The notes: a model not told the origin generated them from the sequence alone. A DNA stretch of 50,904 nucleotides from an uncultured Eubacteriales bacterium (GCA_902764915.1 CACWXY010000023.1:1-50904); one strand, 5' to 3'. Positions 24,035 to 32,765 are shown, counted from the first letter of the stretch. Translations and numbers: made by a program.

Positions 24035-24068
24035 TGCAAAGCATACTATGCTTTTTGCAAAGCTTACT
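24035..24068. promoter_or_regulatory. Direct-repeat operator before XRE regulator
   Basis: TGCAAAGCATACT (24035-24047) and TGCAAAGCTTACT (24056-24068) are direct repeats 21 bp apart, two helical turns. The left copy also forms an inverted repeat with TATGCTTTTTGC. They are likely sites for autoregulation by the XRE protein just downstream. Confidence 0.55.
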
Positions 24069-24090
24069 TTACGTTTTGGAGGAGGTGTGT

Positions 24091-24300
24091 ATGAAAACAA
24101 GGATTCGGGAGCTTCGGGCAGCACGGCGTATCTCACAGGAGGAACTCGCTCGTGCTGTCGGCACAACGCGCCAAACCATCACATCCATTGAAACGGAGAA
24201 ATACACGGCGTCATTACCCCTGGCATACCGTATTGCACACTATTTTGGTCTGAAAATCGAGGACGTCTTTGATCTTGCGGAGGAGGAGGATGCAGAATGA
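24091..24300 (+). CDS. Small XRE-family regulator (YozG-like)
   Basis: 69 aa, essentially one Cro/CI helix-turn-helix: RIRELRAARRISQEELARAVGTTRQTITSIETEKYTASLPLAYRIAHYFGLKIEDVF. It ends in an acidic tail, EEEDAE. GGAGGAGG lies 7 bp upstream. It overlaps the membrane protein gene by 4 bp (ATGA), the standard pairing in which the small regulator controls its own operon with a membrane partner. The signal sensed is unknown. Confidence 0.9.
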   Translation: MKTRIRELRAARRISQEELARAVGTTRQTITSIETEKYTASLPLAYRIAHYFGLKIEDVFDLAEEEDAE

Positions 24301-24752
24301 AATATGAAGTACAGCTGAAACGCAGACTGATCATGTATCGTGTGCTGATCGCCGTGCTCTTTGTTTCCGTCATTCTCATTGGAGAATGCAGTGACCGCGG
24401 TATACTTCTGGACTCACGTTCCATGTCGATCACTGCCCAGCAGGTTTCAAGGAGCATTGTCTTTGGTGGCATTCTTCTTCTGCTGATACTGCATCATCGT
24501 ACAGTGCGTCTTCTTCAGAACCAAGACGAACGCAGCAAGAAGCATATCAAAGAAAGCGATGAACGACGGATTTTCATCCATGATAAAAGCAACACCCTGA
24601 CGCTGGAACTGCTATCGGGCGTGGGAATAGTCGCTTTATTGATCTTTTCGTATGTGAATATGACCGCCTTTTCAACAGTATATGGCTTCATGGCCGCGGG
24701 GCTCCTCCTGAAAGGAATGACATATCTTTACTATAAGAGGCAGGTCGGATAA
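24297..24752 (+). CDS. Integral membrane protein partner of XRE regulator
   Basis: 151 aa with about four hydrophobic segments: residues 12-30 (MYRVLIAVLFVSVILIGE), 50-68, 103-120 and 124-142. A charged cytoplasmic loop, NQDERSKKHIKESDERRIFIHDKSN, lies in the middle. No enzymatic motif is seen. Position and 4-bp overlap make it a fixed partner of the regulator. Similar DUF-type membrane proteins accompany YozG-like regulators in many Bacillota. Confidence 0.8.
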   Translation: MKYEVQLKRRLIMYRVLIAVLFVSVILIGECSDRGILLDSRSMSITAQQVSRSIVFGGILLLLILHHRTVRLLQNQDERSKKHIKESDERRIFIHDKSNTLTLELLSGVGIVALLIFSYVNMTAFSTVYGFMAAGLLLKGMTYLYYKRQVG

Positions 24753-24766
24753 TCCCTCATGTTTCC

Positions 24767-24803
24767 GAATGTGCGCTGTCCCATACGGATGGCGCATTCT
24801 TTA
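24767..24803 (+). terminator. Probable terminator after the membrane protein
   Basis: GAATG-t-GCGC (24767-24776) pairs with GCGCATTC (24792-24799), followed by TTTA. One base is bulged. Confidence 0.5.
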
Positions 24804-24838
24804 TGCCTGAAAGGCTGCCCAGCGCGGTGCAGCATCGC

Positions 24839-24904
24839 TTTCCGTGAAAAAGTCACGGAAAAATCTAATTTAGTGTTTGCTTATTTAAATCATCGGATTA
24901 TAAT
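24839..24904 (+). promoter_or_regulatory. Promoter and palindrome before ArsR/ABC operon
   Basis: TTGCTT (24877-24882) and TATAAT (24899-24904) with a 16-bp spacer. A perfect 9-bp inverted repeat, TTTCCGTGA/TCACGGAAA (24839-24847 and 24853-24861), lies 15 bp upstream of the -35. It may be an operator or the end of the previous unit. Confidence 0.6.
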
Positions 24905-24930
24905 CCATTCTCTGAACGGAGGCGAAAGAA

Positions 24931-25302
24931 ATGGATGCAAACGTGCTGAAGGCACTGGGGGATCCGCATCGCTTTGCGCTGCTGCAGCTGATGGCGGACC
25001 GCAGCTACTGTGTCCGCGCACTGGCCAGAAGAAGCCATCTGACTGATTCAGCGGTATCTCAGCACCTGAAGGTCCTGCGGGAAGCAGGGCTGATCTACGG
25101 AATCCGCATCGGATATTACACGCATTATCAGGTAGACAAGGAAGCACTCGGTCGGGTGATAGCCGAGCTGGAAATGATCCGCGGCGCAGAGCGCAAACCC
25201 TGTGACGGACCGTTTTACGGATGCCCTGAATCCGAATATGTCCGCTGCCGGGCTTATGTGCCCCTGGAGGGAAGAGTCAGAACGGAGGGCAGTACATGCT
25301 GA
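24931..25302 (+). CDS. ArsR-family transcriptional regulator
   Basis: 123 aa. The winged helix is classic: MDANVLKALGDPHRFALLQLM ... SAVSQHLKVLREAGLI. The C-terminus holds several Cys (KPCDGPFYGCPESEYVRCRAYV), which could bind metal or sense thiols. The ELCVC box of ArsR/SmtB is not present. It overlaps the exporter gene by 7 bp, so the pair forms a self-contained efflux operon, probably repressed by this protein until its ligand appears. RBS GGAGGCG. Confidence 0.9.
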   Translation: MDANVLKALGDPHRFALLQLMADRSYCVRALARRSHLTDSAVSQHLKVLREAGLIYGIRIGYYTHYQVDKEALGRVIAELEMIRGAERKPCDGPFYGCPESEYVRCRAYVPLEGRVRTEGSTC

Positions 25303-27029
25303 AACGATTTATATCCTATTACAGGCCCCACAAGAAGATGCTGGCACTGGACATGCTGGCCTCTCTGCTTATCTCGCTGATCGGCATGGTCTACCCGATT
25401 GTGACTAACAGAATGCTGAACGTCTATATTCCCCAGAAGATGTACCGCACCATTGTCATCTCAGGCATCATTGTCCTCGTGCTGTATTTCATCCGGATGC
25501 TGATGCGGTACTTTGTACAGTACTACGGGCATCTGATCGGCGTGAAGATGCAGAGCCGCATGCGCCAGGATCTGTTTGCGCACCTGGAGAAACTGCCCTT
25601 CAGCTTCTATGATGATCACGAAACCGGCCGGATCATGACCCGGATTACCAGCGACCTGTTTGAGGTCTGCGAGCTGGCGCATCACGGACCGGAGAATCTT
25701 CTGATCAGTTCGGTCATGATTGTACTCTCCTTTTCCTACCTGTGCATGATCGACCCGATTCTGACGCTGATCGTCTTTTCCTGCGTGCCGATTCTCGTAG
25801 TCGTCACCATGCACTACCGCAAGGAAATGCGCAAAGCCTTTGATGACCGGCGCAAGAGCAATGCCACCATCAATGCAGCGGTAGAGAGCAGTGTTACCGG
25901 CATTCGCGTGACCAAGGCCTATACCAACGCGGAGCGCGAAGTGGAAAAGTTCGAGCGCGGAGACAAGGATTTTGTGAACGCGTCCCGGGCGGCCTACCAT
26001 GCCATGGCGAAGTTCTCCTCTTCTACCGCCTTCATCACCGACGTCTTCAATGTCATTATTCTCATTGCCGGCGGTCTTTTCCTGTACTCCGGGCGGATCA
26101 CTTTCGGGGATTATTCCACATTCATTGTCTCCGTCAATCTGTTCATCAATCCGGTCAACACGCTGATCAATTTCATGGAGCAGTACCAGAACGGCGTCAG
26201 CGGCTTCCGGCGCTTCCAGGAAATCATGGATGAAAAGCCGGAGACCGACGCGCCGGGCGCCAGAGAGCTTGATCATGTGGAGGGACATATCGAGTTCCGC
26301 AATGTCAGCTATGCCTACAACGATTCCCAGGAAGTCCTCAAGAATGTGAACCTGAACATTCCCAAGGGCTGCAAGCTGGCACTGGTCGGACCGTCCGGCG
26401 GCGGAAAGACAACGCTGTGCCATCTGCTGCCCAATTTCTATAAGCTGGGCGAAAAGGACGGCTCCATTCTCATTGACGGCACGGATATCCGCCAGCTGAC
26501 GCTGGAGTCCGTGCGGCGGAATATCGGCATTGTACAGCAGGATGTCTTCCTGTTTGTGGGAACGATCCGCGACAATATCCTCTACGGACGGCCGGATGCC
26601 ACTTTCGAGGAAGTGCAGGAAGCCGCCAAGCGCGCCAATATTCACGATTACATCATGTCACTGGAGAAAGGCTATGATACGGAAATCGGCGAGCGCGGCG
26701 TCAAGCTGTCCGGCGGACAGAAGCAGCGGCTGAGCATTGCCAGGGTCTTCCTCAAGGATCCAGCGATTCTGATTCTGGACGAGGCGACCAGTGCGCTGGA
26801 CAATACGACGGAAGTTCTGATCCAGCACGCGCTGGACGATCTGTGCAAGGGCCGCACCACCCTGGTGGTGGCGCATCGCCTTTCCACCATCCGCAACGCA
26901 GATGAAATCGCTGTGGTCATTGACGGACAGATCCGGGAGCGCGGCACGCATGAGGAGCTGATCGCACAGGACGGAACCTATAAGAAGCTCTACTCGCTGC
27001 AGTTCAGAGAAAACGATCTGGTAGCCTGA
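25296..27029 (+). CDS. ABC exporter, fused permease-ATPase (half transporter)
   Basis: 577 aa. Six membrane helices in residues 1-310, then an ATPase domain with Walker A GPSGGGKTT (from ~365), signature LSGGQKQR (from ~471), Walker B ILILDEATS (~491) and H-loop VVAHRLST. The architecture is that of MsbA/LmrA-type homodimeric or heterodimeric exporters; no second half is adjacent, so a homodimer is likely. It is co-transcribed with the overlapping ArsR regulator, implying inducible efflux of a toxic compound. A terminator follows within 20 bp. Confidence 0.93.
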   Translation: MLKRFISYYRPHKKMLALDMLASLLISLIGMVYPIVTNRMLNVYIPQKMYRTIVISGIIVLVLYFIRMLMRYFVQYYGHLIGVKMQSRMRQDLFAHLEKLPFSFYDDHETGRIMTRITSDLFEVCELAHHGPENLLISSVMIVLSFSYLCMIDPILTLIVFSCVPILVVVTMHYRKEMRKAFDDRRKSNATINAAVESSVTGIRVTKAYTNAEREVEKFERGDKDFVNASRAAYHAMAKFSSSTAFITDVFNVIILIAGGLFLYSGRITFGDYSTFIVSVNLFINPVNTLINFMEQYQNGVSGFRRFQEIMDEKPETDAPGARELDHVEGHIEFRNVSYAYNDSQEVLKNVNLNIPKGCKLALVGPSGGGKTTLCHLLPNFYKLGEKDGSILIDGTDIRQLTLESVRRNIGIVQQDVFLFVGTIRDNILYGRPDATFEEVQEAAKRANIHDYIMSLEKGYDTEIGERGVKLSGGQKQRLSIARVFLKDPAILILDEATSALDNTTEVLIQHALDDLCKGRTTLVVAHRLSTIRNADEIAVVIDGQIRERGTHEELIAQDGTYKKLYSLQFRENDLVA

Positions 27030-27047
27030 AAAAAGCAGAACCTGCCA

Positions 27048-27087
27048 GCCCGGGGATGGGAAGCAAATACCCGCCTCGGGCTTTTTG
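27048..27087 (+). terminator. Terminator of the ArsR/ABC operon
   Basis: AGCCCG (27048-27053) pairs with CGGGCT (27078-27083), followed by TTTTTGG. The loop has additional GGG/CCC pairing. Confidence 0.7.
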
Positions 27088-27204
27088 GCTTTTTATGAAA
27101 GCCCCGGACACGGCCTATGCCATGGAGGCACGCCGAGGCATGAACCTGGAAGACCGGGTTCCGCGGCGTCCGTACCAGGTCCGGATTCTCTTTTTCGGAG
27201 ATGT

Positions 27205-27232
27205 TTGCTTTCTTCCCCGCGCCATGTATAAT
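27205..27232 (+). promoter_or_regulatory. Promoter with long leader before the exported hydrolase
   Basis: TTGCTT (27205-27210), 16-bp spacer, TATAAT (27227-27232). The start codon is 260 bp downstream, so the mRNA would have a leader of about 250 nt. I recognise no riboswitch class in it. Confidence 0.6.
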
Positions 27233-27491
27233 AGTCCTGCAACAGAAAAACGGATCATACAATCCGCATGCTTTCTCCGCCGGACCCCGGAAGAAAAGGC
27301 TGCACTACACAGAGGTGTTCCAATCAGCCAGAAGACAAAGCGCGTTCAAACGGGACACCCGATTCCGGCGAAAGCCTGGATAAGGAGCGCGGCCCAGCGG
27401 AAGACAGGCTGCCCGGTGCATGATCCAAAAAACGTGATGGGATACGCAGGCATGCCCTTTCACGCAAGCACAGAATAAGGAGGTTCATCCC

Positions 27492-28493
27492 ATGAAAAAA
27501 ATCGCAGGACTGATTCTCGCAACAGCCATACTGTTCAGTGTTCTCGCTGCCGGTCAGGCGGAGATCCTTTCCCTCCCCGAAAAGCCGCTTGTCGGCATTG
27601 CCTGGACAGCGAATACCGATTCCGAGTTCTTTACCAATATCTGCAAGGCGATCGAGAATGCAGGCGGCAGTTGGGTCATGCTGGACCAGGTGTGCTCCGC
27701 CGATCTGGCCTATGATGAGGCAGGCCGTCTGACGGAAGGCGTGGCAGACATCGGCTGCCTGGACGAAAGCGCCGCGAAGTATGTCCGGGTCAACACCTGG
27801 CACGGGTCCAATGCTGAGGAAGCCGTGCAGGACATGAGCCTTGTGCTGTTTACCGGCGGCGAGGATATCAGTCCTTCCCTGTATTACACGCCTGAACCCT
27901 GGCATGGCATTGTGGCAGAGATTGACTACAACCCTGAGCGGGATGTGTCTGACTATCTGACCATGACCTACTGCCTGGACCACGATATTCCCATGATGGG
28001 TTTCTGCCGCGGCATGCAGATGCTGGCGGTTGTGTCCGGCGGAGAAACGATCCAGGATGTACCTGCATTTTTCGCCGAGCAGGGCATTGCCTATGACTAT
28101 ACCCATCGCAACGAGAAGGCAGCCCCGGATTCCTACCGGGATTATGCGCCGCATGAAGTACAGATCGCTGCGGATTCCCATCTCTATTCCATGGTCCATA
28201 CCGATGTACTCGAAGGCTGCCCGTCCTGGCATCATCAGGCTGTGAATAACGTGGACAATACACGCCTTGCCGTAACCGGCTATACCATGACTCACGGAAT
28301 CCCCATGATTGAAGCACTGGAAAGAACCGACAAGACCTTTGCCATCGGGCTGCAGTTCCATCCCGAAGCCGCGCTTGTCAAGCATCTGGAAAACGCCGAC
28401 AATCAGGACCTTTTCATGGACTATGAAACCGCATTTTCCTTCTTCCAGTGGCTCGTGCAGAAAGGCTATCTGGTACAGGATGATGCCGCGTAA
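27492..28493 (+). CDS. Exported class I amidotransferase-like hydrolase (peptidase C26/PuuD-like)
   Basis: 333 aa. A signal peptide of about 23 residues (MKKIAGLILATAILFSVLAAGQA). The glutamine-amidotransferase fold follows, with nucleophile Cys172 in MMGFCRGMQ and the His-Glu pair in QFHPE (His290, Glu292); FTGGEDISP is the oxyanion strand. Cytoplasmic relatives cleave gamma-glutamyl-GABA; gamma-glutamyl hydrolases of this clan can be secreted. The exported location suggests hydrolysis of gamma-glutamyl compounds outside the membrane (inference). TAAGGAGG lies 8 bp upstream. Confidence 0.85.
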   Translation: MKKIAGLILATAILFSVLAAGQAEILSLPEKPLVGIAWTANTDSEFFTNICKAIENAGGSWVMLDQVCSADLAYDEAGRLTEGVADIGCLDESAAKYVRVNTWHGSNAEEAVQDMSLVLFTGGEDISPSLYYTPEPWHGIVAEIDYNPERDVSDYLTMTYCLDHDIPMMGFCRGMQMLAVVSGGETIQDVPAFFAEQGIAYDYTHRNEKAAPDSYRDYAPHEVQIAADSHLYSMVHTDVLEGCPSWHHQAVNNVDNTRLAVTGYTMTHGIPMIEALERTDKTFAIGLQFHPEAALVKHLENADNQDLFMDYETAFSFFQWLVQKGYLVQDDAA

Positions 28494-28596
28494 TCTTCCG
28501 CTTCGCACATAAGCGCGGGAAACGTTCACGCCCGGGGAAAAGAAAAGTCCGGTACCCGGGCCGGGCAGACCATCCAGGAAGAGCGGAGGAAGCAGC

Positions 28597-29004
28597 ATGG
28601 AATGGAAATGTCCACGGTGCGGAAGAGTCTTCAGCCGGCAGCAGCAGGACCACTACTGCATAAAGCCGCAGAACATTGACGCCTATATTGACGCCCAGGA
28701 TACAAAGATACAGCCTGTCCTCCGCGAGGTCCGCTCCATCATTCACGCGGCGATTCCCGATGCGGAAGAGCGGATATCCTGGTCCATGCCTACTTTCTGG
28801 AAAGGCCGGAATATCATTCATTTTGCCGCTTTCCGGAAACATCTGGGGCTCTATCCCGGCGGGGAAGCCACCGAGGTCTTTGCGAAAGCGCTCCGCGCCT
28901 ACAGCACCAGCAAGGGAACCATCCGACTGCCCTATGACCAGCCGCTGCCGGCTGCACTGATCCGAGACATTGCCCTGTGGTGCTATAAACAGTATGCCGA
29001 ATGA
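28597..29004 (+). CDS. DUF1801/YdhG-like protein with N-terminal zinc-finger-like motif
   Basis: 135 aa. The N-terminal WKCPRCGRVFSRQQQDHYC arranges three Cys and a His like a small zinc ribbon. The rest matches the DUF1801 fold (YIDAQDTKIQPVLREVRSIIHAAIPDAEERISWSMPTFW ... HFAAFRKHLGLYPGG), described in Bacillus as an iron-chaperone-like domain. GGAGG precedes the ATG. It starts a co-directional series of small enzymes running to 32990. Confidence 0.85.
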   Translation: MEWKCPRCGRVFSRQQQDHYCIKPQNIDAYIDAQDTKIQPVLREVRSIIHAAIPDAEERISWSMPTFWKGRNIIHFAAFRKHLGLYPGGEATEVFAKALRAYSTSKGTIRLPYDQPLPAALIRDIALWCYKQYAE

Positions 29005-29103
29005 CAGGGGCCATCCGACACGCAGGACAGCCCCTCTGCTTCCTGTCCGCAGGCAGTCGGACCCTGCGGCCAGGCTTTTATCACGCATATACCGGAGAAC
29101 GCG

Positions 29104-29949
29104 ATGATCAACCTTCAAACCGTACAGACGGATACCTTTACCATGGATTACTGTCAGTTCGGACACGGAGCGCAGACACTGGTGATTCTGCCGGGCCTCA
29201 GTCTGCAGAAAGTACTGGGCACAGCGGAGGCTATTGCTCAAGCGTACCGGCTTCTGACAGACGAATGCACGATCTACGTCTTTGAACGCAGGAATGAACT
29301 GCCCGCTGTCTATTCCGTCCATGAGATGGCCGAGGACACCGCCCGCGCCATACAGGCGCTGGGCATCGGCCCCGTCAGTATTTTCGGCGCTTCACAGGGC
29401 GGTATGATGGCCATGGATATCGCGATCCATCACCCGGCACTGGTCAGTCGTCTGATACTCGGCTCGACTTCCGCCCGTCTGACAGACGCGCAGTGTGATC
29501 AGTTTGAAAGCTGGAGGCGTCTGGCCAGGGCGGGCAGCACGGAAGCGCTCTGCCTGGCATTCGGGGAGGCGATCTATCCTGCAGGCGTGTTCGCGCGGGT
29601 GAAGGAGCCGCTGCGCGCTTTGGCCCGGTCTGTCACCGAAAAGGACCTGCAGCGCTTTCTGATTCTGTCCGGAAGCTTACGGGGCGTGGACTTCCTCTGT
29701 GATGTAAACAGCATTGCCTGTCCGGTGCTAATCCTTGGCTCCCGGGATGACCGGGTGCTGGGAGTCGACGCATCCCTGGAGATTGCACAGGCTCTGCCCG
29801 AAGGCGCCGGCTGCGAACTGTACCTGTACGACGGGTATGGACACGCGGCCTATGATCTCGCGCCGGATTACAAGGCGCGTATGCTGCGTTTTCTTCAGAC
29901 CCGGGAGCCCGTCTTCCCTGCGCCACGCACAGGAAAGCACAGCCCATGA
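29104..29949 (+). CDS. Alpha/beta hydrolase
   Basis: 281 aa. Nucleophile elbow GASQGG (Ser), acid loop LGSRDDRVLG, catalytic His in DGYGHAAYD. The oxyanion region is VILPGLSLQKVLG. No signal peptide. It is an esterase/lyase-like cytoplasmic enzyme of unknown substrate. The ribosome site is modest (GGAG about 8 bp upstream). The flavin reductase-like gene starts 15 bp after it. Confidence 0.85.
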   Translation: MINLQTVQTDTFTMDYCQFGHGAQTLVILPGLSLQKVLGTAEAIAQAYRLLTDECTIYVFERRNELPAVYSVHEMAEDTARAIQALGIGPVSIFGASQGGMMAMDIAIHHPALVSRLILGSTSARLTDAQCDQFESWRRLARAGSTEALCLAFGEAIYPAGVFARVKEPLRALARSVTEKDLQRFLILSGSLRGVDFLCDVNSIACPVLILGSRDDRVLGVDASLEIAQALPEGAGCELYLYDGYGHAAYDLAPDYKARMLRFLQTREPVFPAPRTGKHSP

Positions 29950-29964
29950 ATAAGGAGCCAGCCT

Positions 29965-30546
29965 ATGGAGATACACAGAAGACGCTCCGTCGAGCCCATC
30001 TATTCGATGTGCGTGCAGCCGTCTTTTCTCATCGGCACCCGCAATGAAGACGGTTCAGCCAACTTTGCGCCGATCACCTGGGTCAGCGTTACACATGAAG
30101 CCGGTGACGGGTATCTGCTGGTGATCAGCATGTCCGGCACAAAGAAAACCCGGCAGAATGTACAGCGCACAGGCATGTTCAGCGCCAACCTGGTCAGTAC
30201 CGATATGCTTCCGCTGATGGACTACTTTGGCTCCCGGCATGCAGCGGACGGCAGAAAGGACGGTATGCCCTATGAGGTCAGCTGCGGCGCTGTGCTGGAT
30301 GTTCCGGTGCTGGACCAGAGCCGATGGGTATATGAATGCGAAGTGTCCAGAACGGTGGAGACAGGAGACTCTGCCACGTTTTTCTGCCCGATCCGGAATA
30401 TCCAGATGGACGAGTGCCTTACATGCAGCGATTCCTTCGATGTGGACCTGACAGTGCTGGATCCGGTAATCTATTCCGGAAAGTATCACAGTCTGGGGAA
30501 AGTGCTGGGAAAGATTGGAGATTTTCTGCAGCATTCTGCAGAATAA
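29965..30546 (+). CDS. Flavin reductase-like FMN-binding split-barrel protein
   Basis: 193 aa. FLIGTRNEDGSANFAPITWVSVTHE and GTKKTRQNVQRTGMFSANLVS are typical of the flavin-reductase domain that binds FMN at a dimer interface. Family members reduce flavin or act as flavoproteins with unknown partners. RBS AAGGAG is 9 bp upstream. With neighbouring glutaredoxin-like and monooxygenase-like genes it supports a redox theme. Confidence 0.88.
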   Translation: MEIHRRRSVEPIYSMCVQPSFLIGTRNEDGSANFAPITWVSVTHEAGDGYLLVISMSGTKKTRQNVQRTGMFSANLVSTDMLPLMDYFGSRHAADGRKDGMPYEVSCGAVLDVPVLDQSRWVYECEVSRTVETGDSATFFCPIRNIQMDECLTCSDSFDVDLTVLDPVIYSGKYHSLGKVLGKIGDFLQHSAE

Positions 30547-30642
30547 GCGCATTGAACAGGACGCTGTACGGGCAGCATTTTGCTGTATCCCAGGGCAGCC
30601 GGAAGACCGATAACGCGCAAAAGCCAGAAAAGGACAGTCAAT

Positions 30643-31101
30643 ATGATCGAAACCATTGATTCTGCAGAGCAGAAGAGGGCAATTGCCCGAAACATACTGG
30701 AATCCCTCCGCGGCTGGTTTGAGGTCGAAGAAAGCCGTGAGCAGTATATTGCAGACTGCGCTGAATGGACATTCCTGGCCGCTGCGGAAGACGGCCAATA
30801 TGTCGGCTTTCTCTGCCTGAAAGAAACCGGAAAAGATACGGTGGAACTGGCCGTGATGGGTGTGCGCCAGGCATACCATCGGAAGGGCATCGGACGCGCC
30901 TTGTTCCGGGAAGCCAGAAAGGCTGCTGCGGAAAAAGGGTATCTGTTCATGCAGGTCAAGACTGTCAGAATGGGCGTGTATGAGGATTATGACCGGACAA
31001 ACCGGTTCTATCTGTCCCTGGGCTTTCATGAATTCGAAGTCATAGAATCACTCTGGGGCAAGGAGAATCCCTGTCAGATCTATGTGATGTCGCTGTCATG
31101 A
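30643..31101 (+). CDS. GNAT-family N-acetyltransferase
   Basis: 152 aa. FLAAAEDGQYVGFLCLKETG, then VELAVMGVRQAYHRKGIGRALFREARKAAAEKGYLFMQVKT. The acetyl-CoA loop is RKGIGR. RFYLSLGFHEFEVIESLWG gives the C-terminal part. The start at 30643 has AAAAGGA upstream; earlier ATGs lack a ribosome site. Substrate unknown. Confidence 0.88.
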   Translation: MIETIDSAEQKRAIARNILESLRGWFEVEESREQYIADCAEWTFLAAAEDGQYVGFLCLKETGKDTVELAVMGVRQAYHRKGIGRALFREARKAAAEKGYLFMQVKTVRMGVYEDYDRTNRFYLSLGFHEFEVIESLWGKENPCQIYVMSLS

Positions 31102-31149
31102 TATCGCACGCTCCCCGGTCCGCCTTTTCCTGCCACGAGGAGGAGAAAC

Positions 31150-31512
31150 ATGAAGAAATGGTATGAGGAAGAATACGCGTTCCGCGTCGAGGTTACCGGT
31201 TTCCTGCACGGCGACCATACGGAAAGGTACTGCCGCAACGGCGAGGAAATCGGTGACGAATACACCTGCACATACGGCTGTCCTGTCAATCAGGACGGAT
31301 ACGGCATCTGTTCCAAAACCATGATGATGCTTTATCCGCTGATGGAAGCCGTGCGCAGCGGCGGCGATCTGGAGAATCTGGGCGGTGACAGCCAGTATGC
31401 CAAGACAATCGTCTGTCCTGACGGCTGCGTGATATTCAGACTGACCGCCACGCCCTTGGGAAACGAGAATTTCCACAAGGGCGGTTTCTGGGACTATCCC
31501 GATCAGACCTGA
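31150..31512 (+). CDS. TIGR04076-like small cysteine-containing protein
   Basis: 120 aa. It matches the TIGR04076 pattern: YCRNGEEIGDEYTC, then CSKTMMMLYPLMEAVRSGGDLENLGG, then KTIVCPDGCVIFRLTA. Several Cys could bind metal, but no function is established for the family. GGAGGAG lies 8 bp upstream. It follows the GNAT by 48 bp in the same direction. Confidence 0.75.
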   Translation: MKKWYEEEYAFRVEVTGFLHGDHTERYCRNGEEIGDEYTCTYGCPVNQDGYGICSKTMMMLYPLMEAVRSGGDLENLGGDSQYAKTIVCPDGCVIFRLTATPLGNENFHKGGFWDYPDQT

Positions 31513-31622
31513 GAACGTCCCATTCCCTTGTATTGCACGAGAAGCGCAGCGCCATGGAAGCAAGGCTGAAAAGCCGCTGCCGGATACACAGCTCACCGAA
31601 TAATCAGGCAGGAGGAAAGCCC

Positions 31623-31946
31623 ATGATCACCGTTCATCTTTACTACCGTGGCGAAAACGGCAGCGCCAGAGCATTCGCAGATGAAATGGAACAGTCCGGG
31701 ATTGCGGAGGCAATCCGGAAAGAGCCCGGCAATCTGCGCTATGAGTATTATCAGCCGATTCACGATCCACAGACCGTTTTGCTCATTGACAGCTGGACGG
31801 ACCAGGCTGCCATTGACCTGCATCACGCATCCCCTATGATGCAGCAGCTGGCAGCCCTTCGTGAAAAATATGATCTGCATATGCAGGTGGAGCGCTTTGT
31901 CAGCGATGACGGAGAAAACAGAGATCTGCAGTTCATCAGAAAGTGA
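31623..31946 (+). CDS. ABM-type quinol monooxygenase-like protein
   Basis: 107 aa, the size of one ferredoxin-like ABM domain. VHLYYRGENGSARAFADEMEQSGIAEAIRKEPGNLRYEYYQP ... LLIDSWTDQAAIDLHHASPMMQQL is typical of YgiN-like quinol monooxygenases. The His in DLHHAS is conserved in the family. GGAGGAAA precedes ATG 31623, which sets the start; the upstream in-frame extension is not family-like. Confidence 0.85.
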   Translation: MITVHLYYRGENGSARAFADEMEQSGIAEAIRKEPGNLRYEYYQPIHDPQTVLLIDSWTDQAAIDLHHASPMMQQLAALREKYDLHMQVERFVSDDGENRDLQFIRK

Positions 31947-31957
31947 GAAGCACAGAC

Positions 31958-32323
31958 ATGACCCTGCACAGCATTCCCTTTGACCTGACGGTATGCAAGG
32001 TGGCATCCGTTACAGATCTGGATCTTACCCGAGATTTCTATTTCATAGGAAAAACTGACGAGGAGATTTCCCTGGTCTGCCGCACAGAAGACACGCCGTC
32101 TCGCACGACCGAGAGAGATGACGGATGGCGTGCTTTCCGCATCCAGGGTGTGCTGGATTTTTCGCTCATCGGCATCCTGTCCAGACTGTCCGGTATTCTG
32201 GCCGAACATCAGATCGGCATCTTTGCCGTGTCCACCTTTAATACCGATTACATTCTGGTCAAGACAGAAAACTTTCCGCGTGCCCTGGAGGTACTGGCGG
32301 AAGCCGGATACACCATTGACTGA
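31958..32323 (+). CDS. ACT-domain protein (amino-acid-binding, CASTOR-like)
   Basis: 121 aa. Two small ACT-like halves; the second, FSLIGILSRLSGILAEHQIGIFAVSTFNTDYILVKTENFPRALEVLAEAGY, is a typical ACT module of the PF13840 kind. It probably binds an amino acid and acts as a sensor or allosteric unit. An alternative GTG start at 31943 overlaps the ABM gene; ATG 31958 is used here, with only GAGAAG as ribosome site. Coupling to the previous gene is likely. Confidence 0.8.
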   Translation: MTLHSIPFDLTVCKVASVTDLDLTRDFYFIGKTDEEISLVCRTEDTPSRTTERDDGWRAFRIQGVLDFSLIGILSRLSGILAEHQIGIFAVSTFNTDYILVKTENFPRALEVLAEAGYTID

Positions 32324-32386
32324 CAGGAGAACAGAGAACGTCCGCCGAAGTCATCCCGCAGCACATCAATCAGGAGGATATGACTT

Positions 32387-32698
32387 ATGATTACCATCTA
32401 TGGAATGCCAACATGCCCTTACTGCGACTATGTCCATGAACAGATCCAAGGCCGTGAGCAGGAATTTCACTACGTGAATATCGGAGCGAATATCCGGAAT
32501 ATGAGCGCGTTCATGCGTCTTCGTGACACCAGTCCCGTGTTCGACCACTGCAAGGAAATCGGGGATGTGGGCATTCCTGCCTTCGTGTTTGAGGACGGAC
32601 GCGTATCCATCGACCCGGCCGATGCCGGTCTGATCGAGTACGGCTCCCCCAATGCCTGCTCCATTGCGGATCATAAAAGCGGAAGAAAAGGCTGCTGA
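32387..32698 (+). CDS. Glutaredoxin-like protein
   Basis: 103 aa, thioredoxin fold. MITIYGMPTCPYCDYV carries the CPYC dithiol (Cys10, Cys13), and DVGIPAFVFEDGRVS holds the cis-Pro loop. It lacks the TGG glutathione-binding signature, so it may use another thiol. AGGAGG lies upstream. It fits the thiol/flavin character of this gene series. Confidence 0.85.
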   Translation: MITIYGMPTCPYCDYVHEQIQGREQEFHYVNIGANIRNMSAFMRLRDTSPVFDHCKEIGDVGIPAFVFEDGRVSIDPADAGLIEYGSPNACSIADHKSGRKGC

Positions 32699-32765
32699 AA
32701 AGCGCATGCCGCTATGTACAGGTGAAAGAACGAACAGCTGCTGCGCAACAACGGGAGGAAACAGC

